From positions 393,409,886-393,473,885 of the forward strand of contig CM077666.1 in assembly GCA_039707655.1 (NCBI GenBank): a stretch of 64,000 nt of DNA, read 5' to 3'. Each line of letters begins with the position of its first letter. Position 1 is the first letter of the stretch. Positions 34,180 to 45,764 of the stretch are shown here, piece after piece. Under the pieces are notes generated by a model. The model searched no databases and was not told the DNA's origin. It saw only the letters and a list, made by a program, of their open reading frames with translations. Made by a program: the position numbers and the translations under genes. The DNA comes from Elymus sibiricus (taxonomy: Eukaryota > Streptophyta > Magnoliopsida > Poales > Poaceae).

Positions 34180-35780
34180 ATTGAAACCCATTCGGTGGAT
34201 AAAATTTCTGATTTGCTTAGTGGTATTTGATATGATGATAAATAAGTAGGTCTGGAAAAGACTCAACTTTAGGTAGAAAATATCCCACAAGGTCGAAGAG
34301 TGTTCAATCTTTTGCTAATAATGTTAAAAGTGGGTTTGGATCAAATCTTTAGTTAGTATTTATCCCACTGTCATGGATGGACGTGCTTTTAATCCTAGCT
34401 ATTGCTCTCTTAGTGAAGTTATATTTTTTTACATACTATGGTTAATCCGATATATATACCTAAAATAGTCATCTCCACTAAGTTATTTATCTCAACATGC
34501 AATCATCCCACCTCACCATACAGTTATGAATGGGATAAGGCCCACATCAACATGCAACCATGGATGGAAAAGGAGACCCACTCCAACATTCAATCATGCA
34601 AATGTTTTCCATTCAATTATTCTACTTATATTCAATAAATATTTTACAACTACACATAATCTAATATAATAAATCATATGTATTTATTTATTTATTTTAG
34701 TTCTCATGTTATCAATCCAAATTTTCATGAACCAATTCTCGTAGCAATGCGTGAGGTATCCTCTAGTTCTCGTAATGTGCAAGAACAAAGTACGATTTTT
34801 TCTCAACATATTGTTGAAGTTGTCTTAAAAGCTAGGGAAGAAAACTTGAACAAGAAGTTTCTATACCTAGAAAATTAGAGGATGGTAGGGACTTGCTATT
34901 AAAATCACTATCAATGGTTACGAATGTAATACTTTATGTGATTTACGAGCTGTTTATACCATGCCTACATCTTTATATGATGTGCTTGGATTGAAGGCTA
35001 TGACTGAATGTTCTTTAAGCTTACATCTTGTTGATTCTACTATTAAAAAACCTTTAGGTAGAATTAATAATATACCTATTATTGCTAACACAAATTATGT
35101 TCCTGTTGATTTCATATTATGAATATCGAATGTAATACTTCGGGTCCTAGTATTTTGGAAGACCTTTCATAAGAACTAAGAACTGTTGGTGCTATTATTG
35201 ATATGAAGGAAGGTAATATAAAATGGACCCTTATAAGTGCCACACGTTAGGTACGAGCACATGGCAACTCCAAACATTTTCAACGGCAAGTTTAGTGACG
35301 TGAGGATGACAACTTTAGTTGCCAAGCATGACAACTTTCGTGCTTCAGTTTATTTTTGACCGAAACTTGCCGCCTGTCACTGAAAATTGCCATCCTTGCG
35401 TGACTGGAATTACCATCGAAAAACGTCAGGGCCGAAGTGCCACACACCTGAGGTGTGGCACTTATCATTTGGGTATAAAATTTCAATTCCCTATGAGAAA
35501 AGGGGTGGAATATTTTCAAAGGAAGAGAGTTAAATTACTATGAGAAAAGATAATATTATTCTGTAATTTCACATTAATGTTAGACTTTAGATCAAAGGCA
35601 GGAAGTTCAATAAGATCTTTAACTTTTTTAGGGGAGGTTTTGCCGGTCAGCTCTCTAACTTTCCATGGTCACTACTTTAGCTTACATAATACATCGTTGA
35701 GCGGACAAAACAATTTAGTTTTATCGAGTTATCCTTTTAAGTGCATTCATAATACTACAATTTGTATGTTAAATATTTGA
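34180..35780 (+). mobile_element. Gypsy-type fragment, segmental copy 2
   Basis: Parallels 29,440-30,420: INGYECNTLCDL, MPTSLYDVLGLKAMTECSLSLHLVDSTIKK. Here DLG has become DLR, and there are several stops. It also holds about 250 bases (roughly 34,440-34,690) that are absent from copy 1, and a MITE at 35,225-35,473. Confidence 0.6.
35225..35473. mobile_element. MITE, 249 bp, with 8-bp target duplication
   Basis: The ends pair imperfectly around a shared core, ATAAGTGCCACAC (left side 35,233-35,245, complement on the right). The flanks are tataaaat at 35,217-35,224 and 35,474-35,481. Segmental copy 1 (about 30,117) has the uninterrupted sequence aatataaaattccaattccc, which proves the insertion. 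An 8-bp duplication fits hAT, and a decayed 9-bp duplication would fit Mutator. The superfamily is left open. Confidence 0.8.
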
Positions 35781-36169
35781 CGTAACTTCTTCTTAGAAAT
35801 AATATTAATACTTTTCTAACTTATGTTTTTGGGAAAAAGCTAGTGGTCAACCGACCGATATTTCCTCTCACATCCGCCACGTTCTACGCTTGACACACGT
35901 CTTGATGGGCCAGCGCACCGTTTCTCTCCTTCATCCCCATCTCTACCTAAATAGCCGCATTTTTTTTATCTCTCCTATCCATGCGTTGAATCCAACCTTC
36001 ACCCGCAACCTCTTTCTGGATCTCATCTGACCATGCAGAGCGCTCCGTACTGCAGTTCTTGCAACTAGGCACCTGTTTCGAAAAGGCATACCGCAACAAA
36101 CGGGGTGATGCAGAGACCACGGGGTGCTCTCTCCGTTGCAGCCGTCGGCGTTCTTGCAGGTTTTCGCAA

Positions 36170-36500
36170 CAACAGTCTTGTTGCAGGAATACATAGAAGA
36201 AGCTGGAGATGCTGGTTCCTATTGCAATGAAGGTTTTGCAACAAGAGTCTTGTTACAGAAAGATAGAGAAGAAGTTTTGCATCAAGGATTTTGTTGCAGA
36301 AAAATAGAGAAGAAAAAGTTTTGCAATGGGGGTCTTGTTGCAGTAAATTAGAGAAGAAAAGATTTTACAACAGAGGTCTTGTTACAAAAAATTAAAGAAG
36401 AAGAGATTTTTGTAATATGGCTCTTGTTGCAGAAAGTTAGAGAAGAAAAGGTTTTGCAACAAGAACATTATTGCAGGAAATTAGAGAAGAAGAACGAACT
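36170..36500. repeat. Tandem repeat of about 55-60 bp, six units
   Basis: Each unit runs gttttgcaac..ggtcttgttgcag.aaa.tagagaagaa with substitutions. The block lies in a stretch (about 35,840-36,580) missing from segmental copy 1, so it may be the inside of a separate transposon just upstream of the BTB gene. Confidence 0.75.
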
Positions 36501-36793
36501 GCTCGTCTCGTACAATCGGACGGGTCGCGAGCCGGCGGATCTTTTAAAAAGATCCGCCGGCCGACGCGTAGCACGGCCCATGTTTTTGAGACAAACCTCA
36601 ATTACCACGTGATCTTTTTTTCGAGGGATTTACTACATGATCAAAGCCCCATCTAACCGCCGATAAACGCAAAACCACCGCCTCCTCTCCCCAAATCGCA
36701 AACCACCGCCACCTCCCCCAAATCGCAATCCGCCTCCTCTCCTCGCCTTCTCCGAGAAACTAGGGTTAACGACCGGAGGAGCCGGCGGAGGCT

Positions 36794-39700
36794 ATGGCCG
36801 GCTGGGAGGAGAGGCCGCCGGGGTTGGCGCCAGCGGTTGCGTTGTCGAGTTTCGAGTTTGCGCTCAATTCTGCGGCATTTTCCGATCGAATTCTGCGACT
36901 TGAGATTGTGGCCGAGGATTCCGAGGCGCGGTTCGTCGGCGGAGGATCGCCCTGCGACTCGCCGCGTAGCATATTCGCGACGGGGCTCTGCTTGGGAGGT
37001 ACCTCGGCCGAGTCGGCGCGCCCTCGCAAGCGCTGCAGACAAGGCGACGGTACGTAGTGTGTGCTCCCCTCTCCCCTCGCCTCCCTCGCCACCACCAGTG
37101 CAATTTTTTTTGTACTAGTCTCTTGGTCGGTTCGGGTTTGGGAATTGGGATACCAAGCAACCCGAATATTTAAGCACTCCTCAGGTTCATAGTTTATTTC
37201 CACGCTCGAACATTGCTCTTCAGACCTCATTTAGAAAATGTGAAAAGTTCGAACCCGTTTGATATGTACTCTACATTATCGTGGACTAGGGGTGTTTTTT
37301 TTTTTGTGAGGGAAGTTGATATTTATTGGTGGCTAATGCTTGATTGTTACTAGAAAGTACTCCCTCCGTCCTTGAACGAGTGTACTTCCAACTTTGTTGG
37401 AGGGTTAAACTATTTGAAAGTTTGATCGAGTTTGTGCAAAAATATATCAATGTTTGTGAAATCAAATAGGTATATAATGAAAATATATTTTATCATGAAT
37501 CTAATGCTACTAATTTGATGGCATAAATGTTGGTGTATTATTGTATAAATACGGTCAAACATAAAAAAGTTTGACTTTCCAACAAAGTTAGAAGTACACT
37601 CTTTCAAGGACGAAGGGAGTAGAAACACTCTAGTTGTAAAAGGCAAACCAGATGTCGTATTTAATGATGGCACCATCAGTAGTCGTATTTAATGATGGCA
37701 CCATCAGGCTGGTCGTATGGGAGTATCATAGGTAGTATCATGCATGCCAACTAGGCAATTTTGATGAGGTGTCATAGAATTAAATGAAGAAAGAGAGAGT
37801 TGAGTATCATATCATGATACCGTATCATAATAAATGCTATGCTACTATGTGTCATGCATAGCAATAAATAAAGTATTACATGATACTAACATATGATACT
37901 ATATATTAGGAAGGTAGTATCATACACTAGTATCATATGCATGATACTAGTATATGATATTCCCCATTACAACCAGCCTTAGTAGATTGACATGAGAATC
38001 CAGCTTATGGCCTTTCTTGCTATATCGAGTTAATTTATTGTACGCGTCAGACCCAAAGCAAAGCATGTGCAACTGATTGTGGTGTAGCAGCAGTCCACAT
38101 TTAGCGGAATTACCAACTTTGTCCACATTCCGTGGCAGGGGCCGTATATTTACAATTCCGTAGCAACAGTCCACATTCCTGTTGATTTGTTTTGCTAAGT
38201 TTTCGATCGTGGGTGTAGCGGGGGTGCAATGTTCGTGGGTGTACAAAGACCACACTCTATTGACAAAGATTGGTACGTTGGAAAAAATTTGTGAGCAGTT
38301 TTAACATGCTCCCTCTTACCTCCTCTTTTCACATGAGAGGTAAGAGTATATAATAGATCTGAGCCGTTGATCATATTAATTAGTGGTCTGATTAACTCTT
38401 ACCTTCTTACCTCACATGTAAAAAGAAGGGGTCAGAGGGAGCATGTTAAAATTTGCCAAAATTTGTGTCTAGGATTCATCTCGTAGTCATGTTTGATTAG
38501 TAAAACCCAAACGGGGGAAAGCACCGAGTGATCAATAGCAGCAGGGGGTAACAGGCGGCCACTGTACACATGATTTTGTGATCACAAGAGTGCCAGGCAC
38601 CATTCATTTATTTGAATTGATTGTTTTGCTTGACAACTCAACTGATATAAACGTACGCAATTAACCTCTTGAGAGAGAACAAAATGAACTCCCCTTGACA
38701 ACTCAACTAATGCAACTATTTAGGTGCTTTGGTCCTTTTTTTTGGTTTATACTCGTATGTTTTTCAAATGTGGGCCACTGAAGTTAATACCTCTTTTGTT
38801 AGAGGTTCATCACTCGTGATAAAGTATCATTTTGTCCCTGGTACACTCATATTTGTTTCGTCATCCTGTTTGAGTTGATCGTCGTACTGTAATGTTCTAC
38901 CATATCATTTGGTTATGCATTTAATTTCTGAATCATGAATCATATCTAGGGAAAGTAGTCTTTTGAGGTTTTGATAAAAATCTTTCTCAGTAACTAATGT
39001 TCTCATAGCAACACCTAAAAGGTCAAATCTATGTAATCATCTGATGTGTTTAGTTAAATCTATTTAGCCATTGTGATTATTGACAAAGCAACTTTTCTGT
39101 TGTCATTTCCATGTGCCGAATCTGTACCTCGCAGCTCTGAAATTGAGGTTGAATCAGATGGAAATGCTGTAGCTGTCATTGGTGAAGATGGCATGACAGC
39201 TGCAACTTCAACCTTCCCTTAGCGACGGTTTTAAACTTTTAACCTTTCTGTTGTATATATCAATTTGTCACAAATAGCTGCAAGTTAAACCGTTCTCTAT
39301 GGTGATGACTTTGAGCTTTTAGCCTTTCTATTGTATATATCAGTTTGTCACAAACAACTGCAAGTTCAACCATTCCTTTTAGTGATGGCTTTAAGCTTTT
39401 AGCCTTTCTGTTATATTTATGTATCAATTTCTCACAAACACTAAGGTGAGGTCACAAACACTAAAGTGATTATATGAGCAAGAATGATATTTTTTGTCTC
39501 TCTGATCTTGGTATTTCACTATTTCGTAGGTGATGCCACTGGTACACCATGTCTAAGAGTAAACCATATTCATGTTAGCTCCTTGTTGCTTGCTTCCAGT
39601 AGTCCCTACTTCTACAAGGTAATCGTTAGACCTTCTGAAATCCATCTTGTATAGTCAGCCTGCTGAGCTTCACTTTATGCTTTTTAGCTCTTCACGAACG

Positions 39701-41640
39701 GAATGCAAGAGTCGAAACTCAAGGAAATAACACTGAGGATTACGGACTATGGTAATTTGTCAACTCAACTCATCTTAGCATCCTCACTTTTTCTTGTTTA
39801 AAATGTCGTTAATGCATACTTGCTCTCCCTGGACATATTGCATAACCCGTTTAATCCAATTGGGAGGAAATCCTTTCCCCCTCATTATGCAAGCATCATA
39901 TGGTATCAGAATGCCTAAAAGTGAAATCACTGCCGCACTAACTTAAAAAAACTGTCTAGTGATGCAAAATACATGACTCAGCTGAGTTTGTTTATAGATG
40001 CTGCTTGATCGTGTCTATGATATCAGTGCTGTGATGGTCATATTTAGCTCAGCTACTTAATTTCACTGTACAGGTTAGTTTTTGTGAAGTATGATACTCC
40101 CTCTGTAAATAAGTGTAAGACGTTTTAGGTCACTAAGATATTCCAAGGCACTTCAACTGAAACTCAAATGCCAAATGTACTCGTAATTCATTGCTATAAA
40201 TTCTGAACTGTGGATGTATTCCATGTGATAAAGTTGTATTAAATCTGAAGCTACGTGATGAGGTGGTAAAGTGCCAATTTTCAGGAAGAAATTAGAGGAA
40301 AGGGCCCTCCATATTGTTCCTTGTGGAAAAGTTGTATTAGATCAGAGGCTAGGTGATGAGGAGGTAAAGTGCCAAAGTTGTTTAGGAAGAAATTAGAGGA
40401 AAGGACTCTCAGTATTTTCATGCGAATTGTGATGACATCGAATGTCTGAATATTGTGAAAGCTTATTTTTACCCAGAAGTGTGTTCTCTAACTATGAGCT
40501 GCTAGCAACTTGGTTAGTTCTACAGTAGTAAACTAAGGTGAAGTGTTCTGTCTGTGCTTGGATGTATTTTTTCTCATGCTTTTTGTCTAATTAGTACTGC
40601 AAGCCTGTTGAGACATTTATGCAGTGTATCTATATGGATGCTACGTAAATTAACGGATGCAGTTGCTCAAGTTGAATGATTTGGATTTTTGGCGACAAGT
40701 TATATGATGCACATGTTTTCTTTTTCATGGGCATACTAGTGTGCACACAACAGGATTAATTCTAACACAGTTAGCTGTGCCTATTTGTGTATTTCTGATC
40801 TGAACTGTTGTTAATTCATAATACTTATGTCTTCACGTTATTTGGGACAGAGGACGAAGCCCTGCCAGAGCTGTTGCACTTTATTTACAGTGGAATGTTT
40901 AAGACAAGCGATCCTGTTCTGCTTCTGAAAGTGATGCGTGTTGCTGATAAATTTGAAGTTGTCCACTGCATGAGCTATTGCAGCCAGCTGTTGATTAGTC
41001 TACCGATGACAAAGGAATTAGCTCTCTTGTACCTTGATTACGATCACTCGGTCTCAATATCAAACGCTCTTCAGCCTGTGAAGACAGCAGCTCAGGAATT
41101 TGTGGCTGACAAGTACAGAAATCTTCATATGTGAGTGATTTCATTCTTGATAAATTTGGGCATTGCTGCCTTTGTATATTAGATGAATGTTTGATTTGTT
41201 CCTGTTTCAGGTCTCAAGCTGAGGTTTTGGATATGCCTCTCTCAGGGATCAAAGCTATATTCTCAAGCAATAATTTGGAGGTGTCGTCGGAGGACTTCGT
41301 CTGGGATTTCCTGCTGAAATGGGCTCATGCAAAGTATCCAGAATCAGTAGAAAGGCATAGGATCTTGATCAAATCTTTAGTGCCATTGGTACGTTTGAAC
41401 CAGATGAGTTGTGGGAAACTTCAGTCACTTTTGTCTTGCCAGGATTTGGACACTCAGCATTCTGCACGCATTGTGATCTCTGCCCTGCTATACAAGTACA
41501 GTTCTGCACACAGAGCCCTTGCTGCTGTATCAGACATCCATTGCAGGTTTTTGGAGAGGACATACAAGTTCAGACCTGTGAAGACGATTGAGTTTGAGCG
41601 GCCCCACAAGCAATGTATTGCCTATATGGATCTCAGCTGA
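36794..41640 (+). CDS. BTB/POZ-BACK protein, POB1/LRB type, six exons
   Basis: Exons 36794-37049, 39119-39181, 39530-39618, 39688-39751, 40851-41130 and 41211-41640 join in frame to 393 residues. Exon 1 carries SSFEFALNSAAFSDRILRLEIV, the family's start. Exons 2-4 give the BTB core (HVSSLLLASSSPYFYK, LFTNGMQESKLKEITLRI). Exon 5 gives ALPELLHFIYSGMF, VADKFEVVHCMSYCSQLL. Exon 6 holds the BACK domain and the family ending RTYKFRPVKTIEFERPHKQCIAYMDLS. LRB/POB1 proteins are CUL3 substrate adaptors; in Arabidopsis they target phytochrome-signalling factors. Oddity: the acceptor before exon 2 reads CG (39,117-39,118), not AG. Skipping that exon, or using an AG 30 bases upstream, keeps the frame. The product is shorter than Arabidopsis LRB1. 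Confidence 0.85.
37360..37619. mobile_element. Stowaway MITE in BTB intron 1
   Basis: Long inverted ends start CTCCCTCCGTCCTTGAA (left) and CTCCCTTCGTCCTTGAA (right, complement) and continue for over 40 bases. The TA dinucleotide is duplicated at 37,358-37,359 and 37,620-37,621. This is the classic Tc1/mariner-type Stowaway pattern of grasses. Confidence 0.95.
37707..37978. mobile_element. MITE with GGCTGGT ends in BTB intron 1
   Basis: The ends GGCTGGTCGTA and, complemented, GGCTGGTTGTA pair, and the interior repeats atgatact and tagtatcat in both directions. The flanking trinucleotides are tca and tta, a possible decayed Harbinger-type duplication. Just upstream a 28-base block (gtcgtatttaatgatggcac..) is repeated twice (37,653 and 37,682). 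Confidence 0.7.
38294..38457. mobile_element. Mutator-type MITE in BTB intron 1
   Basis: A 164-bp hairpin-like element whose ends pair over about 50 bases (TTTTAACATGCTCCCTCT inverted). It is flanked by aaaatttgtg at 38,284-38,293 and 38,458-38,467. A 9-10 bp duplication is typical of Mutator-like elements. Confidence 0.8.
40096..40140. mobile_element. Stowaway left-end fragment in BTB intron 4
   Basis: The sequence ctccctctgtaaataagtg continues with taagacgttttagg, matching a common Stowaway end, but the right end is missing. Confidence 0.5.
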
Positions 41641-42720
41641 CAGTAAGGCAACTTTAGTCCCAGGCCCCACCAAATGACAGTTGTTGACTTTACACCTCAG
41701 GTGAGACCTGCACTCTCGATTAGCAGTACTTTGAACGTTTGTTCTGCTGTTGGAAGATGGAACTCTGCCTTTTCTATTTATATACATTTGCCGCACTGCT
41801 TACATGACAAATCAATGGAACTGAGTAAATGACAGAGAAATTTGCAAATTAGGATCAACAATGCATATCATTCGTCTGATATATTGTGTTTGTTAGTTTT
41901 CTGTCTTAATATATTTGATTGGTTAAATACGCTAGTTTAAAGGGCTGGTCACTCATATCTGTTTTTGAATTATTTGGTTATTCGGTCTGTGGTCCTCGGT
42001 TTATTAAATGACCAATAGATAAAATCAGCAAATGCTAAGTATTTCAGTTTTCCCATGTTCAATCATCCCATTCGATACCTTTTTTCGTGTGTGTTTGGGT
42101 TCAAATCATGTGCTGTCAGTGGCAGCAAATATTCAGTTTTTCTGCTGCCTGTAGTAATTTAAAGTTTCCTGACAGTGTACAGATACGGACGTAAATAAAA
42201 TACTAAGTAGCTTAAGCTATATACTGATACAGAAGCAACTGACATGCTAAAAACACTATAAAATGACAAACGGTTCTGTTCCCGTACCTGGTTTCATGAT
42301 GACTCAACCATGAGAAAAATATGAAGTTGCAGAGCTTATTTTATCATCATGTAGAATCTGCTTATTCTATCATGATTTATATGCTGGTTGTTGTGGACAA
42401 TCTGAAATGCCAAGCTGTTTATGAAATATAAAGTCCTATTTATGTCGTCTTCACATGTGTGTATATGCTACGAGCGGCCATTGTGCTGTATGATATTGGG
42501 TCTCGAGGAAAATAGTGTTACATGACAATGTAGCAGCGATAATCTTCTGTGCACCACCTCCTGAGCATATGACTTGTATAATTTTGCTTACGGTTTCTGA
42601 CCTCTCACCTCTATCACTTGGTTCCAGGGCATGTCTAGCTGTGGTTTTCCAGATGCTGATGCTGAATAGAAGTGAAGGACAAGAATTCTTCCTCTGGACA
42701 GTAGTATCAACGCACCCACA
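41641..42720. other. 3' region of the BTB gene and intergenic DNA
   Basis: AT-rich, with no other gene recognised. The first few hundred bases probably hold the BTB 3' untranslated region. Confidence 0.5.
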
Positions 42721-42734
42721 TTTTTACTGTATGC

Positions 42735-44153
42735 GGCGAGCTGGCGCTGGTGGAGGCGACGGGGGCGCGGCGAGGCGGGCTGGCGCCGGTGGAGGCGACG
42801 GGAGCGCGCGGGCTCGCGGAGGCGCGCGGCTGGACGCGGCGCGGCCGGGCATGGCGCGGCGAGCTAGCGCCGGTGGAGGCGGCGGGCGCGCGGCTAGACG
42901 CGGCGCGCGGGAGCGCTCGGCTGCAGGGGAGCACGGCGAGCGGTGGTTGCGGCATGGCGCGGCGGCCAGATCTGGGGAGTCGCGTGCGCATGGTGCTCGA
43001 GCGTCGCCCCCGTGCGGATCTGCGGCGTGCCGGTCGCGGGAGGCGCGCGGACGGCGCCCCCAGCGCAGATCTGCTGGGCGGTGGCCTGATGGCGCCGGTG
43101 GACTGGTTGGTGGCTCCGATTGGCGGCCCGGCGGACGGGCGGCCGGTATGTTGCCGCCTCCAGTGCGTGCTTGGGGTGCCCTGCGCGAGGAGGTGCCTGC
43201 GGTGGCTCCGGGGCCGCCGGAGGCGTCAGGTCTCCAGCGAGATGTGCAGCCAGCAGGGGACCCGAGGCTGCGTGGAAGGACGGCTACGTGCGGCGGCGAG
43301 CGCGGGCGGTGCTGGAGCAGAGAGGCTCCGGACACGGTTGGATGCGAGGTGCAGGACCTGATCTGGTCTCTGCAGGCCCGCTGTCGGGGAGGCTTGGTGG
43401 TGGCCCTGCACAGCGGTGGCGCGCTTGCTGTGTAGGGGGTGCGCGGTTCGGGTCGACCTCGGCCTGCTGCGTGGGAGTGGCTGCCCCGGGTGAAAGCCTG
43501 GCCGGTGCTGGCCGGCCGGTGGCGACGGCGCCTGTGGGCGTCGCTATCCTCCTTGGAGGCGTCGTTGGGAATCACACAGCCAGATCTCCCGGATCAAGTC
43601 CTTTGGGTGAAAACCCAGATCCTGCTGCAGGGTCGGGCGGTGGCGTCGTCTTCAACGTCGTTCCCCTCTTTAGGGCACCGTCTTGAAGACTTTGATCCCT
43701 TTGGTGCTTCCTACAACTGGACGTGCACGGTGGTTTTTGTGGCAACGATGACGGCGGTGAGCAATGTCGGAGGCGTGGTCTTGGTAGTGGTAGTCGGCTC
43801 TTCTTCTCCGGCGTGTCCGTGGGTGTGCCTCGACTGCCTGTTGCTGTGAAGTCGAAGCCATGGTGGGGGGCCGGCGGTATACGATGACGCGTGACAGATG
43901 GCTCGTTCGGTGATCCTCGGTGACGCCACCCCTGCCTAGTTTCCTTAGTAGTTCACCGTCGGAGTCGGAGTTGCGCTGCCTAGTATGGATTGTATGGAGT
44001 GTTGTGCTGCAGCTATTGGGCTGCCGTTTTTTCTTTTCTTTTTTCTTTGATCTTCGGATCTGGTCCTAGGACCTTCATCACCTTGCTGTTTTCCGCTGCT
44101 TCCTGCTATTATCAATGAAATGCCAGTGACGCTGGATCTTTCAAAAAAAAAAG
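42735..44153 (+). mobile_element. Retroposed (LINE/SINE-like) element, 1.42 kb, with 14-bp target duplication
   Basis: The flanks are identical over 14 bases (tttttactgtatgc at 42,721-42,734 and 44,154-44,167). The right side ends atcaatgaaatgccagtgac followed by gctggatctttc and an A run (44,143-44,152), the form of a non-LTR insertion. The 5' half is very GC-rich, with a repeated ctggcgc(c/t)ggtggaggc unit. Several long open frames run through it in both directions, but none resembles reverse transcriptase, so it is a non-coding or internally deleted LINE copy. Confidence 0.8.
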
Positions 44154-44747
44154 TTTTTACTGTATGCTGATGGCTTGACAAGTATTAGGAGTTTACTTTG
44201 GTTTCTCTGAACATTTGATACAACACAGTGTGTACAGTTCCTCTAGAATAGTAAAGCAGATCCAAAAAAAGAGCCAAGTCTTGTTTGCCACTTGACATTT
44301 GGAGCGCTAGGAGACAATGATGTTTGTTCTCGTACAGTTCCCACACCTGAAAGCATCGACAGTTTCAGTGATCGTATATCCGGAAAGCTATGCATTCATA
44401 CAGCAGGAAATAATTTATTGCTATTTGAGTTAAAAATAATATGAGCATGGAAAATTAAGCTATGAGAAAAATGTGAGTAAACAAATTTAACTCATAACTT
44501 AATTTACAATCAGAAGCTATGAGTTAGAAATAATATGGAATTGAAAAAACAAAGCTCTCTACCAAACTTGGAAAACATACAACATATGGAAAAGAAGAAT
44601 TCAGTGACAGTTGGTACACATTGTACTTCAGACATGAGGAGCGTTAGAACAGAGACACATCGTATTAGCAAACCGAAACTGTATAAATAGGCCTAGATTC
44701 TGTAGCTAATTCAACATGGAGTATTCTGTAAGTAATTCAACATCGCG

Positions 44748-45029
44748 ATGCACGTGGGCGGCGGGGACTGCACGCGCGGAGCCACGCTCGAGAAGCCGCG
44801 TTGCTTCCCGAAGCACCGGCAGTTATTACCCTCACCGCCCCCTTACCGCTCCCTCTCCCCTCTTCCCACTCTCACCGACGGCGGCGGCGGCGGCATTCAG
44901 CAGATCGGAGAACAGCAAGGCGACCTCCGGCCCCTTCACCGGCATCCGCATCATCACCTCCGGCACGGCAATGGCGGTAAGCACTTTTTTCACCTCCTCA
45001 CGTACTCATTCGCATTCGATCCGCGTTAG
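44748..45029 (+). other. GC-rich segment of the inverted duplication, copy 2
   Basis: Counterpart of 10,586-10,801: tgcacgcgcggagccacgc. It encodes CTRGATLEKPRC in one frame and contains a short ggc repeat. TATA-like tataaata stands at about 44,682. It may be the start of an unrecognised gene or leader. Confidence 0.4.
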
Positions 45030-45293
45030 GGGAATGAGGAATCGGGGTAAATAGCCATAGGAGTGATCATAACATCGTCATGAGTTCGTAGTACCGATGG
45101 ATTTGAGGTTACCGATCGGGATTGAGTACAAGGGTAATGGGGATTGGGGGTAAATGTTACACAGTAGTCCTAGATCTTAGCCTCGGCGACCCTGGAGGCG
45201 GTTGGAGCGGCGGGTGCCCTTGGCCTTGTTCTTCTCCTCGAGCTGCACCACCGTCTCTTCTTCCTCGCCGGAGTCCAGATCGATTGGCATGCT

Positions 45294-45764
45294 TCAGTGT
45301 CTTGGCTCCGGCGCCCTTACAACCATCGCCACCGCAACTTCTTTTTCCACCTCCATCGCCACCTCTTCTTGTTCCTCCTCCACCGTCACCACAGTCCTTG
45401 TCGTGAAGTACGCTGCGGCACGATGGTCATGAGGACGCATGTACTCTCTGTACTTGGCCCACCTTGACCTCTGTCGAGCGTCAGTGGACTCGGCCTGATT
45501 CATGGCCCAGCGAAGGATGTCGACCGACATAGTGCTCTTCGCTGGGACAGGAATCAGCGTCTTCAACTCCTCCGACGTCTCCTTCTTCACCACCGCGTTT
45601 GACTCTTTCTGCATGTCTGCCATGCTGGTGAAGTTGGAGCAGACTTCCATGGTGTTCTCGAACTTGGTGCGGTCACCAAGCGAGCACCCGAGGAAGAAAG
45701 CCCTCCATCCAATTCCCCAAGGGAAGGGGTTGGGGATTGGGTTGGAGTTGTTGCTGGAGTTCAT
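45294..45764 (-). CDS. Unknown protein, head-to-head partner of the B3 gene, copy 2
   Basis: From the ATG at 45,764 the 156-residue product reads MNSSNNSNPIPNPFPWGIGWRAFFLGCSLGDRTKFENTMEVCSNF, then a Lys/Glu-rich middle, STMSVDILRWAMNQAESTDARQRSRWAKYREYMRPHDHRAAAYF, and a Glu/Val tail. The sister copy at 9944 shares the CSLGD and (M/T)(E/D)VCS parts. There is no signal peptide and no domain I know. The start codon is only 161 bases from that of the B3 gene on the other strand. Splicing near the C-terminus cannot be excluded. Function unknown. Confidence 0.55.
   Translation of the reverse strand: MNSSNNSNPIPNPFPWGIGWRAFFLGCSLGDRTKFENTMEVCSNFTSMADMQKESNAVVKKETSEELKTLIPVPAKSTMSVDILRWAMNQAESTDARQRSRWAKYREYMRPHDHRAAAYFTTRTVVTVEEEQEEVAMEVEKEVAVAMVVRAPEPRH

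Noticed and set aside
42515..43575. Long open frames on both strands (306 and 283 codons)
   Set aside because: They lie in a GC-rich retroposed element, overlap each other, are dominated by Ala, Arg, Gly and Pro, and cross the element's left boundary.
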